Part shown: one piece after another, positions 34,184-43,431 of the stretch
Layout: every line of letters begins with the position of its first letter
How positions within the stretch are numbered: position 1 is the stretch's first letter
Assembly (NCBI RefSeq): GCF_048269565.1
Contig: NZ_JBLXIK010000002.1
Span: 496,001-560,000 of the forward strand
DNA from: Maricaulis sp048269565
GTDB taxonomy: Bacteria > Pseudomonadota > Alphaproteobacteria > Caulobacterales > Maricaulaceae
DNA: 64,000 nucleotides
Reading direction: 5' to 3'
Made by a program: the position numbers and the translations under genes
Notes under the pieces: generated by a model
Seen by the model: only the letters and a program-made list of their open reading frames with translations
Told to the model about the DNA's origin: nothing
Databases searched by the model: none

Positions 34184-35093
34184 GCGCTCCTCCGTCCGCC
34201 GCCACATGATCGGGCGAGGGCGGTGCCAGGCGGCCGGGGCTGGAAGCGCTGGGCCGCTTCATCAGAACGCGCAGCATGCGCGCCAGGGTGGCCGGGATTT
34301 CATGGCGATGCACGACCTGGTCGATCATGCCCTTTTCCAGCAGATATTCGGCACGCTGGAAGCCCTCGGGCAGTTTCTCGCGGATGGTCTGCTCGATCAC
34401 GCGCGGGCCGGCGAAGCCGATCAGCGCGCCCGGTTCGGCAATCTGGACATCGCCGAGCATGGCATAGGAGGCGGTGACGCCGCCCGTCGTGGGATCGGTC
34501 AGCACGACGATATAGGGCAGGCCGGCATCGCGCATCATCTCGACGGCAATCGTGGTGCGCGGCATCTGCATTAGCGACAGGGCGCCTTCCTGCATACGGG
34601 CGCCACCGGCGGCGGTGAAGACGATCAGCGGCGCGCGCTTGGCGACTGCGGTTTCGGCTGCCTTGATGAAGCTCTCGCCAGCGGCCATGCCGAGCGAGCC
34701 GCCCATGAAGGCGAAATTCTGCACCAGCACGACGGATTCAACGCCGCCAATACGGCCAACGGCAATCGCCATCGCATCGTCGCGCCCGGTCTTCTTGCGG
34801 GCTGTCGCGATCTTGGAGACATAGGTTTTCTCGTCGCGGAATTTCAGCGGGTCCTTGGGGACTTCCGGCGTGTCGAGCTCTTCATAGGTGTCGTCAAAGG
34901 TGAACTGGAAGCGCCAGGCCGGCCCGATCCGCATGTGATGACCGGCCGGCGTGACGAATTGACCGGCTTCCAGGTCCTTCTGGAACACCATCTCGCCGGA
35001 GACCGGGCATTTGACCCAGAGATTGTCGGGCGTATCCCGCTTGGAGAATATTTTCGACATCCCCGGAGGGGTGATCTTGGACAGCCAGTTCAT
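34158..35093 (-). CDS. accD: Acetyl-CoA carboxylase carboxyltransferase beta subunit
   Basis: 311 residues. The carboxyltransferase core is plain: VLVQNFAFMGGSLGMAAGE, FTAAGGARMQEG, DPTTGGVTASYAMLGD and IGFAGPRVIEQT. Forms the first step of fatty-acid synthesis with AccA and biotinylated AccB. The N-terminal zinc ribbon that has four Cys in E. coli keeps only one Cys (WVKCPVSGEMVF and FVTPAGHHMRI). Start at 35093 (MNWLSKITPPG). Lies between trpA and folC. Confidence 0.94.
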   Translation of the reverse strand: MNWLSKITPPGMSKIFSKRDTPDNLWVKCPVSGEMVFQKDLEAGQFVTPAGHHMRIGPAWRFQFTFDDTYEELDTPEVPKDPLKFRDEKTYVSKIATARKKTGRDDAMAIAVGRIGGVESVVLVQNFAFMGGSLGMAAGESFIKAAETAVAKRAPLIVFTAAGGARMQEGALSLMQMPRTTIAVEMMRDAGLPYIVVLTDPTTGGVTASYAMLGDVQIAEPGALIGFAGPRVIEQTIREKLPEGFQRAEYLLEKGMIDQVVHRHEIPATLARMLRVLMKRPSASSPGRLAPPSPDHVAADGGAHERPTPGR

Positions 35094-35124
35094 TTCCGAG
35101 TCCCGATCCCTCATTGCCCGTATC

Positions 35125-35913
35125 TCATCGTTTGACGCCGTGTGTGGCGCTCGACAAGGTTTTCACCAATTTCACCGCGCCCGCAACACCGCCATCATGC
35201 ATCGCATCGACGATGGCCGAGCCAACCACGACCGCATCGGCGCATTGCGCGATCGCCTTGGCCTGTTCCGGCGTGCGAACGCCAAAGCCGACCACGACCG
35301 GCAGGCCGCTTGCCGCTTTCACGCGCGCGACCGCATCGCCAACCTCGGTGACGGCGCCGGAGCCGGAGCCGGTCACGCCCGTGGTGGAGACGTAATAAAC
35401 GAAGCCCGAGGTGTTTTCGACCACTGTTGCCAGCCGCTTGTCGTCCGTCGTCGGGGTGGCGAGGCGGATCATCGAGATGCCCTGCCTGGCCAGATGCGGC
35501 CGCAGCACAGCATCTTCCTCCGGCGGCAGGTCAACGCAGATCAGCCCGTCGACGCCGGCCTTCGCCGCGGCCTTGGCGAATTTTTCCCAGCCCATGGAAT
35601 GGATCGGATTGGCATAACCCATCAGGACGATCGGTGTCGTGTGGTTATGCTTTCGAAAGCCCCTGACTTGCTCGAGGGTGCCTTTCAGCGTCATGCCGGC
35701 ATCAAGTGAGCGCAGGGCGGCGGCCTGGATCGAGGCGCCATCGGCCATCGGATCGGTAAACGGCATGCCGAGCTCGATCACATCCGCACCGGCATCGGGC
35801 AGTGCCGCGAGCAGGCCGGCGCTGTCGCCATCGCCGGCCATGATATAGGCGACGAAGCCGGGGCGGCCCCAGGCTTCCAGCTCGGAGAAACGGGTGGTGA
35901 GGCGGTTCTTCAT
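35125..35913 (-). CDS. trpA: Tryptophan synthase alpha chain
   Basis: 262-residue TIM barrel that splits indole-glycerol phosphate. Catalytic Glu47 and Asp58 lie in VIELGMPFTDPMADG. The glycine loop GVTGSGSG and phosphate site VVVGFGVRTPEQ are present. Works with TrpB, whose gene is unusually separated from it here by a toxin-antitoxin pair and a small unknown gene. Confidence 0.95.
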   Translation of the reverse strand: MKNRLTTRFSELEAWGRPGFVAYIMAGDGDSAGLLAALPDAGADVIELGMPFTDPMADGASIQAAALRSLDAGMTLKGTLEQVRGFRKHNHTTPIVLMGYANPIHSMGWEKFAKAAAKAGVDGLICVDLPPEEDAVLRPHLARQGISMIRLATPTTDDKRLATVVENTSGFVYYVSTTGVTGSGSGAVTEVGDAVARVKAASGLPVVVGFGVRTPEQAKAIAQCADAVVVGSAIVDAMHDGGVAGAVKLVKTLSSATHGVKR

Positions 35914-35967
35914 GTCAGAGGTCTGCTCCTGCGGGCGTTGGGCGACAACGTCTCATATCTTGAAGCT

Positions 35968-36255
35968 TCATGCCTCCCCCTTCTTCATCGCATCGACATA
36001 GGCGCGCAGCACCGAATTGATGCGGGTCTGATAGCCTTTGCCCTGCGCCTTGAAGAAGCGGAGAATGTCGACGTCAAGGCGGAGCGTGACTTGCTCCTTG
36101 GTCACCGGCATGCGCAGCTCTGCCTTGGCGAACCAGGCCTCGTCGAGCTCGGGGATATCGGAATAATCGATATCCTCGTCAGGCATGTTCGCGATCTCGG
36201 CGACACGCTCTTCGGAGACGTGGAGATCACTGAGTTTCTTGCGAATAATGGCCAT
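35968..36255 (-). CDS. brnA: BrnA-family antitoxin
   Basis: 95 residues: acidic N-terminal region (LSDLHVSEERVAEIANMPDEDIDYSDIPELDEAWF) for toxin binding and a C-terminal ribbon-helix-helix (KEQVTLRLDVDILRFFKAQGKGYQTRINSVLRAYV), the BrnA layout. Neutralises BrnT and probably represses the operon. Overlaps the toxin gene by 29 bp. Start at MAIIRKKLSDL. Confidence 0.9.
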   Translation of the reverse strand: MAIIRKKLSDLHVSEERVAEIANMPDEDIDYSDIPELDEAWFAKAELRMPVTKEQVTLRLDVDILRFFKAQGKGYQTRINSVLRAYVDAMKKGEA

Positions 36256-36511
36256 GATAGAGCGCCCTTTCCTTCTTATTGGCCCGCCGCGCCGAGATGA
36301 GGCGCGTGCGGCCCTGCCTGTCGGTGTGAACGATGGCAATGATGGCGCGGTCCTCGATTTGACCGATCGATATTTCGCGCAATTCGCCATAATCCACCCT
36401 GTCGTCGACAATGGTGAAAACCGGGCCATCAAAGGCCTGCACGGCCTCCTGGAAACTCAGCCGGTGCTTGGCGATATTGGCCGCGTTCTTCGCCTCATCC
36501 CATTCGAACAT
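36227..36511 (-). CDS. brnT: BrnT-family ribonuclease toxin
   Basis: 94 residues with the BrnT opening FEWDEAKNAANIAKHRLSFQEAVQAF, the strand REISIGQIEDRAIIAIVHTDR and the C-terminal RLISARRANKKERALY, which holds the conserved basic catalytic region of this RelE-fold RNase. First gene of the brnT-brnA pair, with a perfect inverted repeat directly upstream as likely operator. Confidence 0.9.
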   Translation of the reverse strand: MFEWDEAKNAANIAKHRLSFQEAVQAFDGPVFTIVDDRVDYGELREISIGQIEDRAIIAIVHTDRQGRTRLISARRANKKERALYHGHYSQETQ

Positions 36512-36516
36512 GGTGC

Positions 36517-36542
36517 ATTGTAACTACAAATGTCGTTACAAT
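36517..36542. promoter_or_regulatory. Inverted-repeat operator upstream of brnTA
   Basis: Perfect 8-bp inverted repeat ATTGTAAC / GTTACAAT with a 10-bp spacer, starting 6 bp upstream of the brnT ATG. Its AT-richness and position suit an autoregulatory BrnA site; binding is inferred. Confidence 0.55.
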
Positions 36543-36573
36543 CAAGCTAGCGGTTGGCATTGGTAATCTAGAA

Positions 36574-37004
36574 TTATGGCGCTTCGCATTCGGTGACTGC
36601 CGTATAGGCAATGATAATGACGGCTGGGGGTGGGACAGCGTCGGCGCCTATAACAGTTGGATCGCTGCGGTCAGCGACTGAGAAACCGACTCGTTCACAA
36701 TTATCGTCGTCCGCAAGCGAGCGTTCCCAGATATACCAATTTCCAAGCGTGTAGGTGTCCCGCCAATCGCTCGTGTCCAGATGTTCCGTGAAGACGGAGA
36801 GATCGGCAACCTCGTCGGACAATATCTCGATGCAGCGAAACCCCAGCGCGTTGCTGTAGGAGGCACGCTCTGGTGGCCAGAGCTCACACTCGGTTTGCAG
36901 GCGGGCGCCTTCGGGGACTGGCATCGCGACAGAATCTGGAAAAACGCGAGTCTCTGCCGAAGCTGGCGCCAGGAGGGCAGCGGTGAGTGAGGCGAGCTCG
37001 AAAA

Positions 37005-37008
<4 letters not shown>
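36574..37008 (-). CDS. Small exported protein of unknown function, translationally coupled to trpB
   Basis: 144 residues from a GTG at 37008 that overlaps the trpB stop (GTGA). The N-terminus IFELASLTAALLAPASA resembles a short signal peptide. The mature part has four Cys (LQTECELW, LGFRCIEI, DDNCERVG, VTECEAP) that could form disulfides. No family recognised. It lies between trpB and brnTA. Confidence 0.5.
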
Positions 37009-38237
<1,229 letters not shown>

Positions 38238-38255
38238 GGCGCGTGTCCTTCCAGA

Positions 38256-38900
38256 TCAGGCCGTGCGCCGGGGGGCAAGCGCATCGGCAAAGGCTTGTAT
38301 CCGTGCCGCATCCTTGATGCCGGGCGCTGATTCAATGCCCGAGGACACGTCGACAGCCCTGGCGCCGGAGGCCGCAATAGCTGCCGCGACATTGCTGGCA
38401 TCAAGCCCGCCGGACAAGAGCCAGGGCACAGAAACATCCAGATTTTTCAGCAGGGCATAATCATAGCCCTCGCCCCAGCCACCGGGCCGGTCGGCGCCCT
38501 TGGGCGGTTTGGCGTCGAACAACAGCCTGTCGGCGACGCGGTCATAGACGCGCGCGGCCTCGAGATCGACGGCGCTGGCGACCGGGATCGCCTTGATAAT
38601 CCCCTGGCGGGCATAGGCGCGGGCCTGAACGATACGCTCTGGGCTTTCGCTGCCGTGCAGCTGGATCCAGTCCGGCCGCATGGCGTCGCGGATCTGGGCC
38701 AGCAGATCGTCATCGGGATTGACCGTCACGGCGACGGTCTCGGTGCCGCTTGCCAGATGCGCCAGTTCACCGGCCAGGCTGGGCGAGACGTGGCGCGGGC
38801 TGCGGGCAAACACCACAAAGCCGGTCCAGCGCGCACCGGCCTCGACGGCGGCGGCGACATCGCGCCCGGTTTTCAGGCCACAGAATTTGATCTCGGTCAT
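38256..38900 (-). CDS. trpF: Phosphoribosylanthranilate isomerase
   Basis: 214-residue TIM barrel of tryptophan synthesis. KFCGLKTG opens the protein (catalytic Cys7), QLHGSESP follows, LLFDAKPP carries the catalytic Asp, and WLLSGGLDASNV and VDVSSGIESAPG bind phosphate. ATG at 38900 overlaps the stop of the upstream LysR gene by 4 bp. Confidence 0.95.
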   Translation of the reverse strand: MTEIKFCGLKTGRDVAAAVEAGARWTGFVVFARSPRHVSPSLAGELAHLASGTETVAVTVNPDDDLLAQIRDAMRPDWIQLHGSESPERIVQARAYARQGIIKAIPVASAVDLEAARVYDRVADRLLFDAKPPKGADRPGGWGEGYDYALLKNLDVSVPWLLSGGLDASNVAAAIAASGARAVDVSSGIESAPGIKDAARIQAFADALAPRRTA

Positions 38901-39850
38901 GGCTGTGGAGTTAGCCCTTCCCCGTCCTGAGGGAAAGCCGGTTGTGGCCGATTGAGACAGAAGGCCATCGGCTGGAACAGCATCCATTGCACGAAGGCTG
39001 CGATCTTCGGCTCTTTGGCGCGCGCCTTGTCGAATACCAGCCAGTGGCCCTCGCCATGCCCGGTTTCGTGCGTGAAAGGCTGGATCAGGCTGCCGGCCGC
39101 GATCTGTTCAGCGAAATATAGCGGCGAGACCATCACGGCCGCGTCTCCCGCGGCAATGGCAGCGGCGACCTCCATTGTCTGTGTTTCCAGCTCCAGATGC
39201 GGGCGCTCCGGCAGGCGCGATGCGTCGCCCCCGGCGCCGCTCATCCAGTCGCACCACCAATTCATCGGACCGATCAGGCGCAGGCGCAACAAATCATCCG
39301 GCGTGGTGAAGGGGCCGTGCCGCCCGGCGGTGCGGGCCGGGATCAGGGCGGTCGCGGTATCGTCGAACAGGCGGCGGGCTTCCAGGCCCGGCCAGCTTCC
39401 ATCGCCGAGACGGATGCCGATATCGGCATCACCGGCACGGATATCGACCAGGTCGGGACGGCTGTCGATGCGCACGGCGAGCTCGGGATTGTCCATCTGG
39501 AAGGAGCCGATGCGTGGCACCAGCCAGTTGGAACAAAACGTTGGCAGAGCGGTGATGGTCAGCACGCTGTCGCGCGCCTCACGGACATCGCGGAAAGTCC
39601 GTTCCAGCAGGCGGAAAGCTTCGGTGGTGCCCTTGGCGAGCTGCGCCCCGCGCGCGGTCAGTTCGACATGGCGCGCCTTGCGCTCGAACAGGGCAAAGCC
39701 GAGCCGGTCCTCCAGCAGCTTGATCTGATAGCTCACCGCGGCCTGGGTCATGCCCAGGGCATCACCCGTGCGCGTGAAATTGCCGAGCCGCGCCGCGGTC
39801 TCGAAGACGCGTATGGCATTGATCGGCGGCAGGCGGAATGGGGCAGGCAT
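38897..39850 (-). CDS. LysR-family transcriptional regulator, GcvA-like
   Basis: 317 residues: winged HTH (PPINAIRVFETAARLGNFTRTGDALGMTQAAVSYQI, LEDRLGFALFERKARHVELT) and a periplasmic-binding-type effector domain (LTITALPTFCSNWLVPRIGSF). The subfamily resembles GcvA. Its stop overlaps the trpF start (ATGA), so it may lead the trpFB transcript and regulate it, as TrpI does for trpBA in Pseudomonas; this is inference. Confidence 0.85.
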   Translation of the reverse strand: MPAPFRLPPINAIRVFETAARLGNFTRTGDALGMTQAAVSYQIKLLEDRLGFALFERKARHVELTARGAQLAKGTTEAFRLLERTFRDVREARDSVLTITALPTFCSNWLVPRIGSFQMDNPELAVRIDSRPDLVDIRAGDADIGIRLGDGSWPGLEARRLFDDTATALIPARTAGRHGPFTTPDDLLRLRLIGPMNWWCDWMSGAGGDASRLPERPHLELETQTMEVAAAIAAGDAAVMVSPLYFAEQIAAGSLIQPFTHETGHGEGHWLVFDKARAKEPKIAAFVQWMLFQPMAFCLNRPQPAFPQDGEGLTPQP

Positions 39851-39941
39851 AAATTCAGCTTATGGCAGACCATTGAATACCCGTTGGTCAATGCCGCATT
39901 TGGAGCGCTATAGCAAGCTCATGCTTCTGATGGAGAGCGAG

Positions 39942-40094
39942 ATGACATTCTATGAATTGATGCATGAAACCCAGCCACCCAAAGCGCTCGATGCCAAGGC
40001 CCTGCGCTGGAAACTCGGTGGCGGCTGGGTTGGATGGTTGGAGCGCCTGCTCGCCAAACTCGGCGACAACGCTGACTATCACCGCAAGGTCTAG
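39942..40094 (+). CDS. 50-residue small protein of unknown function
   Basis: MTFYELMHETQPPKALDAKA opens a 50-residue product that ends in a basic, amphipathic stretch with WLERLLAKLGDNADYH. GGAG lies 6 nt before the ATG at 39942. Divergent from the LysR gene. Codon choice looks coding, but no family is recognised. Confidence 0.45.
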   Translation: MTFYELMHETQPPKALDAKALRWKLGGGWVGWLERLLAKLGDNADYHRKV

Positions 40095-40477
40095 GCGGTG
40101 AAACCGGGGCATGGCGCTGCCTGATGCCGATGGGCAGCGCCGCGCAGGCGGCGGTTCGAGGTTGGACTGTGACCGACCCGAAAGGGACCGCCTTGAATGA
40201 CTCTGCATGCCCTGACCGGATTGGTCGGGGTGAGAGTCAGCGAAACGGAGCGTGCCCGGGCCCAAGAGGTCCAGGCATCGCTTCCGGTTCGCCCGCCGCA
40301 CGCGACAACTACCGAATGCGGGGCTGGGAACGGGAACGGGCACTGTCACAGTCACTGAGGCTGATATGGGCGGTGCCGCATAGATTGTCCGCCTGAAGGC
40401 GGATTGTCAGCTTCATGGATATGGCGCGCGCGTCAGGGCTGGCAGAACCCAGCCATGCCGGCCCGGATCAAGGCCGA
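40095..40477. other. Gene-free structured stretch between small ORF and ihfB
   Basis: No convincing gene in 383 bp. Three stem-forming segments are visible: GGCGCTGCC..GGGCAGCGCC (about 40112-40140), a nested stem GACTC..CCCTGACC..GGTCGGGG..GAGTC (about 40199-40236) and TCCGCCTGAAGGCGGA (about 40388-40403). Could hold a small RNA or merely 3'-end structures of the convergent genes. Confidence 0.35.
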
Positions 40478-40783
40478 TCAGGCCGGCGTCAGTTTCGAGG
40501 CCCGTGAGGCGTCGACGCGTTCGCGCAACTCCTTGCCGGTCTTGAAGAAGGGGACGTGCTTTTCCTTGACGGCCACACTCTCACCCGTGCGCGGATTGCG
40601 ACCGACGCGGGCGGGGCGGTGACGAACGGAAAAGGCTCCGAATCCGCGCAATTCAACGCGCTCGCCGCGCGCCAGGGATTCGGTGATGCCATCGAGAATG
40701 GTGTTGACCACCCGCTCGACATCCCGGTGGTAAAGATGAGGATTGGCTTCCGCCAATTTGTCGATCAGCTCGGATTTGATCAT
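40478..40783 (-). CDS. ihfB: Integration host factor beta subunit
   Basis: 101-residue HU/IHF-family DNA-bending protein. MIKSELIDKLAEANPHLYHRDVE opens as IhfB; GERVELRGFGAFSVRHRPARVGRNPRTGE is the DNA-intercalating arm with Pro. Located downstream of rpsA, as in most proteobacteria. ATG at 40783 chosen for the family start. Confidence 0.95.
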   Translation of the reverse strand: MIKSELIDKLAEANPHLYHRDVERVVNTILDGITESLARGERVELRGFGAFSVRHRPARVGRNPRTGESVAVKEKHVPFFKTGKELRERVDASRASKLTPA

Positions 40784-40850
40784 GCGACAACTCCACGCCT
40801 GAAAGTTCAAACCTGACCTTTGCGACCGCCCGCGTCAATGCGTCAGATTC

Positions 40851-40886
40851 AAAAAAGGCGGCCAGGACAACAAGCCCTGACCGCCC
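40851..40886 (-). terminator. Rho-independent terminator after rpsA
   Basis: On the minus strand, GGGCGGTCAGGG pairs with CCTGGCCGCC followed by TTTTTT. It separates rpsA from ihfB. Confidence 0.88.
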
Positions 40887-40917
40887 TTCTCGATCAACCC
40901 CTGGGGGTCAACAGATT

Positions 40918-42621
40918 TTATTCGCCCTTGTCGGCATCTTTCTCGCGCATTGCTGCACCGAGAATATCGCCAAGCGAGGCACCGGCATCAGACGAGCCGT
41001 ACTGTTCGACAGCGTCGCGTTCGTCAGCGATTTCCAGCGCCTTGACCGAAAGCGAAACCCGGCGCGAGGCCTTGTCGACATTGGTGATGCGGGCATCAAC
41101 CTTGTCGCCGACCGCAAAACGCTCCGGACGCTGTTCAGCGCGATCGCGCGACAGGTCGGACTTGCGGATGAAGGCCTTGACCGCGGCGTCGTCGCCGAAG
41201 GTGACTTCGATACCGCCGGAGGTGATTTCAGTGACCGTACAGGTCACGGTGTCACCGCGATTGGCACCGGAGGAATCCATCGGATCGCCAGCCAGTTGCT
41301 TGATGCCGAGGGAAACGCGTTCCTTGTCGATATCAACGTCGAGCACTTTCGCGTCGACCAGGTCGCCCTTCTTGAAGGCTTCGATGGCTTGCTCGCCCGA
41401 CTGATCCCAGGAGATGTCGGAGAGGTGAACCATGCCGTCGATTTCGCCTTCCAGGCCAACGAACAGACCGAATTCGGTGATGTTCTTGACTTCGCCCTGG
41501 ATCTGCGAGCCCGCCGGATAGTTTTCCGCGAAGACTTCCCATGGATTGCGCTGGGTCTGTTTGACGCCGAGCGAGATGCGGCGCTTGTCGGCGTCGACAT
41601 CGAGAACCATGACTTCGACTTCCTGGGAGGTCGAAAGGATCTTGCCTGGGTGGATATTCTTCTTGGTCCAGCTCATTTCGGAGACGTGGACCAGGCCTTC
41701 AACGCCTTCTTCGAGTTCAACGAAGGCACCGTATTCGGCGATATTGGTCACGCGGCCGGTGAAGGTGGCGCCGACAGGGTATTTGGCGGCAACGCCTTCC
41801 CACGGATCGGACATCAGCTGTTTCATGCCGAGGGAGATACGCTGGGTCTCCTTGTTGATCTTGATGATCTGAACTTTGACGTTTTGACCAACTTCGACCA
41901 CTTCGGACGGATGACCCACGCGGCTCCAGGACATGTCGGTGACGTGCAGCAGGCCGTCAATACCGCCGAGATCGACGAATGCGCCGTAATCGGTGATGTT
42001 CTTGACGATACCGTCACGGGCTTCACCCTCCGCCAGCTGACCGACGAGTTCCGCACGCTGCTCGGCACGCGATTCTTCGAGAACGGCCCGGCGCGAGACG
42101 ACGATATTGCCGCGCGGACGGTCCATTTTGAGAACGGCGAAAGGCTGTTCCTGGTTCATCAGCGGGCCGACATCGCGCACAGGGCGGATATCGACTTGCG
42201 AGCCCGGCAGGAAGGCGCTGGCGCCGCCCAGATCGACCGTGAAACCACCCTTGACGCGGCCGACGATGGCACCGTTGACAGGTTCTTTTTTTTCGAAGGA
42301 CTGCTCGAGGCGATCCCAGCTTTCTTCGCGGCGAGCCTTGTCGCGCGACAGCATGGCTTCACCGAGGGCGTTTTCGATGCGCTCGAGGAAGACTTCGACT
42401 TCATCACCCACGACCGGGGCTTTCGAACCGGGGCCGGTGAATTCACGGACCGGAATGCGGCCTTCGGTCTTGAGACCTACGTCGACGACGACGGCATCAT
42501 TTTCAATTGCGGTGACGATGCCCTTGATGACCTGGCCTTCGGCAAGGTCACGGCCAGCCAGGCTGGCTTCCAGCATGGCGGCAAAATCGTCGGTCGTCGG
42601 GGAAAGGGTTTCGGTAGACAT
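40918..42621 (-). CDS. rpsA: 30S ribosomal protein S1
   Basis: 567 residues with six S1 repeats (e.g. VKGIVTAIENDAVVVDVGLK, GFTVDLGGASAFLPGSQVD, ITDYGAFVDLGGIDGLLHVTDMSW, AEYGAFVELEEGVEGLVHVSEMSW). Binds mRNA at initiation on the 30S subunit. ATG at 42621 (MSTETLSPTTDDF) has no good Shine-Dalgarno before it, which is usual for rpsA. The cmk-rpsA-ihfB order is conserved. Confidence 0.97.
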   Translation of the reverse strand: MSTETLSPTTDDFAAMLEASLAGRDLAEGQVIKGIVTAIENDAVVVDVGLKTEGRIPVREFTGPGSKAPVVGDEVEVFLERIENALGEAMLSRDKARREESWDRLEQSFEKKEPVNGAIVGRVKGGFTVDLGGASAFLPGSQVDIRPVRDVGPLMNQEQPFAVLKMDRPRGNIVVSRRAVLEESRAEQRAELVGQLAEGEARDGIVKNITDYGAFVDLGGIDGLLHVTDMSWSRVGHPSEVVEVGQNVKVQIIKINKETQRISLGMKQLMSDPWEGVAAKYPVGATFTGRVTNIAEYGAFVELEEGVEGLVHVSEMSWTKKNIHPGKILSTSQEVEVMVLDVDADKRRISLGVKQTQRNPWEVFAENYPAGSQIQGEVKNITEFGLFVGLEGEIDGMVHLSDISWDQSGEQAIEAFKKGDLVDAKVLDVDIDKERVSLGIKQLAGDPMDSSGANRGDTVTCTVTEITSGGIEVTFGDDAAVKAFIRKSDLSRDRAEQRPERFAVGDKVDARITNVDKASRRVSLSVKALEIADERDAVEQYGSSDAGASLGDILGAAMREKDADKGE

Positions 42622-42803
42622 GTAAGAGGTTGCTCCAGAATGCGATGCGAGCCGCAAAAGCGGGGTAATTCGCACCGCTGGGCCAAGATGGCCCGGCAAG
42701 GGGTTTTTCCATGGGCACCGGCGTCAACGCTCGCAGCGATGGTGAAATCGCGCGCGATTTGAAGTCGGTAAGCCCGGTTTGTGACCGCCAAAGCCTTCGC
42801 GGA

Positions 42804-43430
42804 TCACGCCTTGTTGGCGTTTTCCACAATCTGTATGGCAGCGGCGATCGCCGCGTCTATACTCAAGGACGAGGTATCAAGCAAGGTTGCGTCATCGGCG
42901 GGCCGCATCGGTGCATCGGCGCGCTCGGTGTCGCGTGCATCGCGTTCGCGCGTCTGGGCGAGCACGGTTTCATAGCTGATCGGATCGCCCTTGGCCGCCA
43001 GTTCGCGCCAGCGCCGCTCGGCCCGGGTTTCGGCATTGGCCGTCACATAGAGTTTCACATCGGCATCCGGGCAGATCACCGTGCCGATATCACGCCCGTC
43101 CAGGATGGCGCCGCCCGTCTGTGAGGCGAAATCGCGCTGCAATTCATAGAGCGCGGCCCGCACGGCCGGCAGGGCAGCCACGCGTGAGGCCATTGCGCCG
43201 GCCTGTGCGGTGCGGATCCGGGCCTCGTCAATGCCGGCGATATCGAGGGCGCGAGCTGCCGCGGCTGCCGCCGCTTCATCGGCCGGATCAATCCCGGCAT
43301 CGAGGACGGCAACCGCCGTGGCGCGGTAAAGCGATCCGGTATCGAGATGGGGCAGGGCGAAATGGCGCGCCAGCGCCTTGGCGATCGTGCCCTTGCCCGA
43401 AGCGAGCGGTCCATCAACGGCGATAATCAT
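42804..43430 (-). CDS. cmk: Cytidylate kinase
   Basis: 208 residues with P-loop GPLASGKGT (residues 7-15), LDTGSLYRA and GRDIGTVICPDADVKLYV, the CMP-kinase signatures. Phosphorylates CMP and dCMP. One base separates it from the aroA stop, and it precedes rpsA, the usual gene order. Confidence 0.95.
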   Translation of the reverse strand: MIIAVDGPLASGKGTIAKALARHFALPHLDTGSLYRATAVAVLDAGIDPADEAAAAAAARALDIAGIDEARIRTAQAGAMASRVAALPAVRAALYELQRDFASQTGGAILDGRDIGTVICPDADVKLYVTANAETRAERRWRELAAKGDPISYETVLAQTRERDARDTERADAPMRPADDATLLDTSSLSIDAAIAAAIQIVENANKA

Positions 43431-43431
43431 G

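Noticed and set aside
40124..40396. 90-codon plus-strand frame in the structured intergenic region
   Set aside because: No ribosome site, unlikely composition (Arg/Gly/Pro mixture) and overlap with hairpins.
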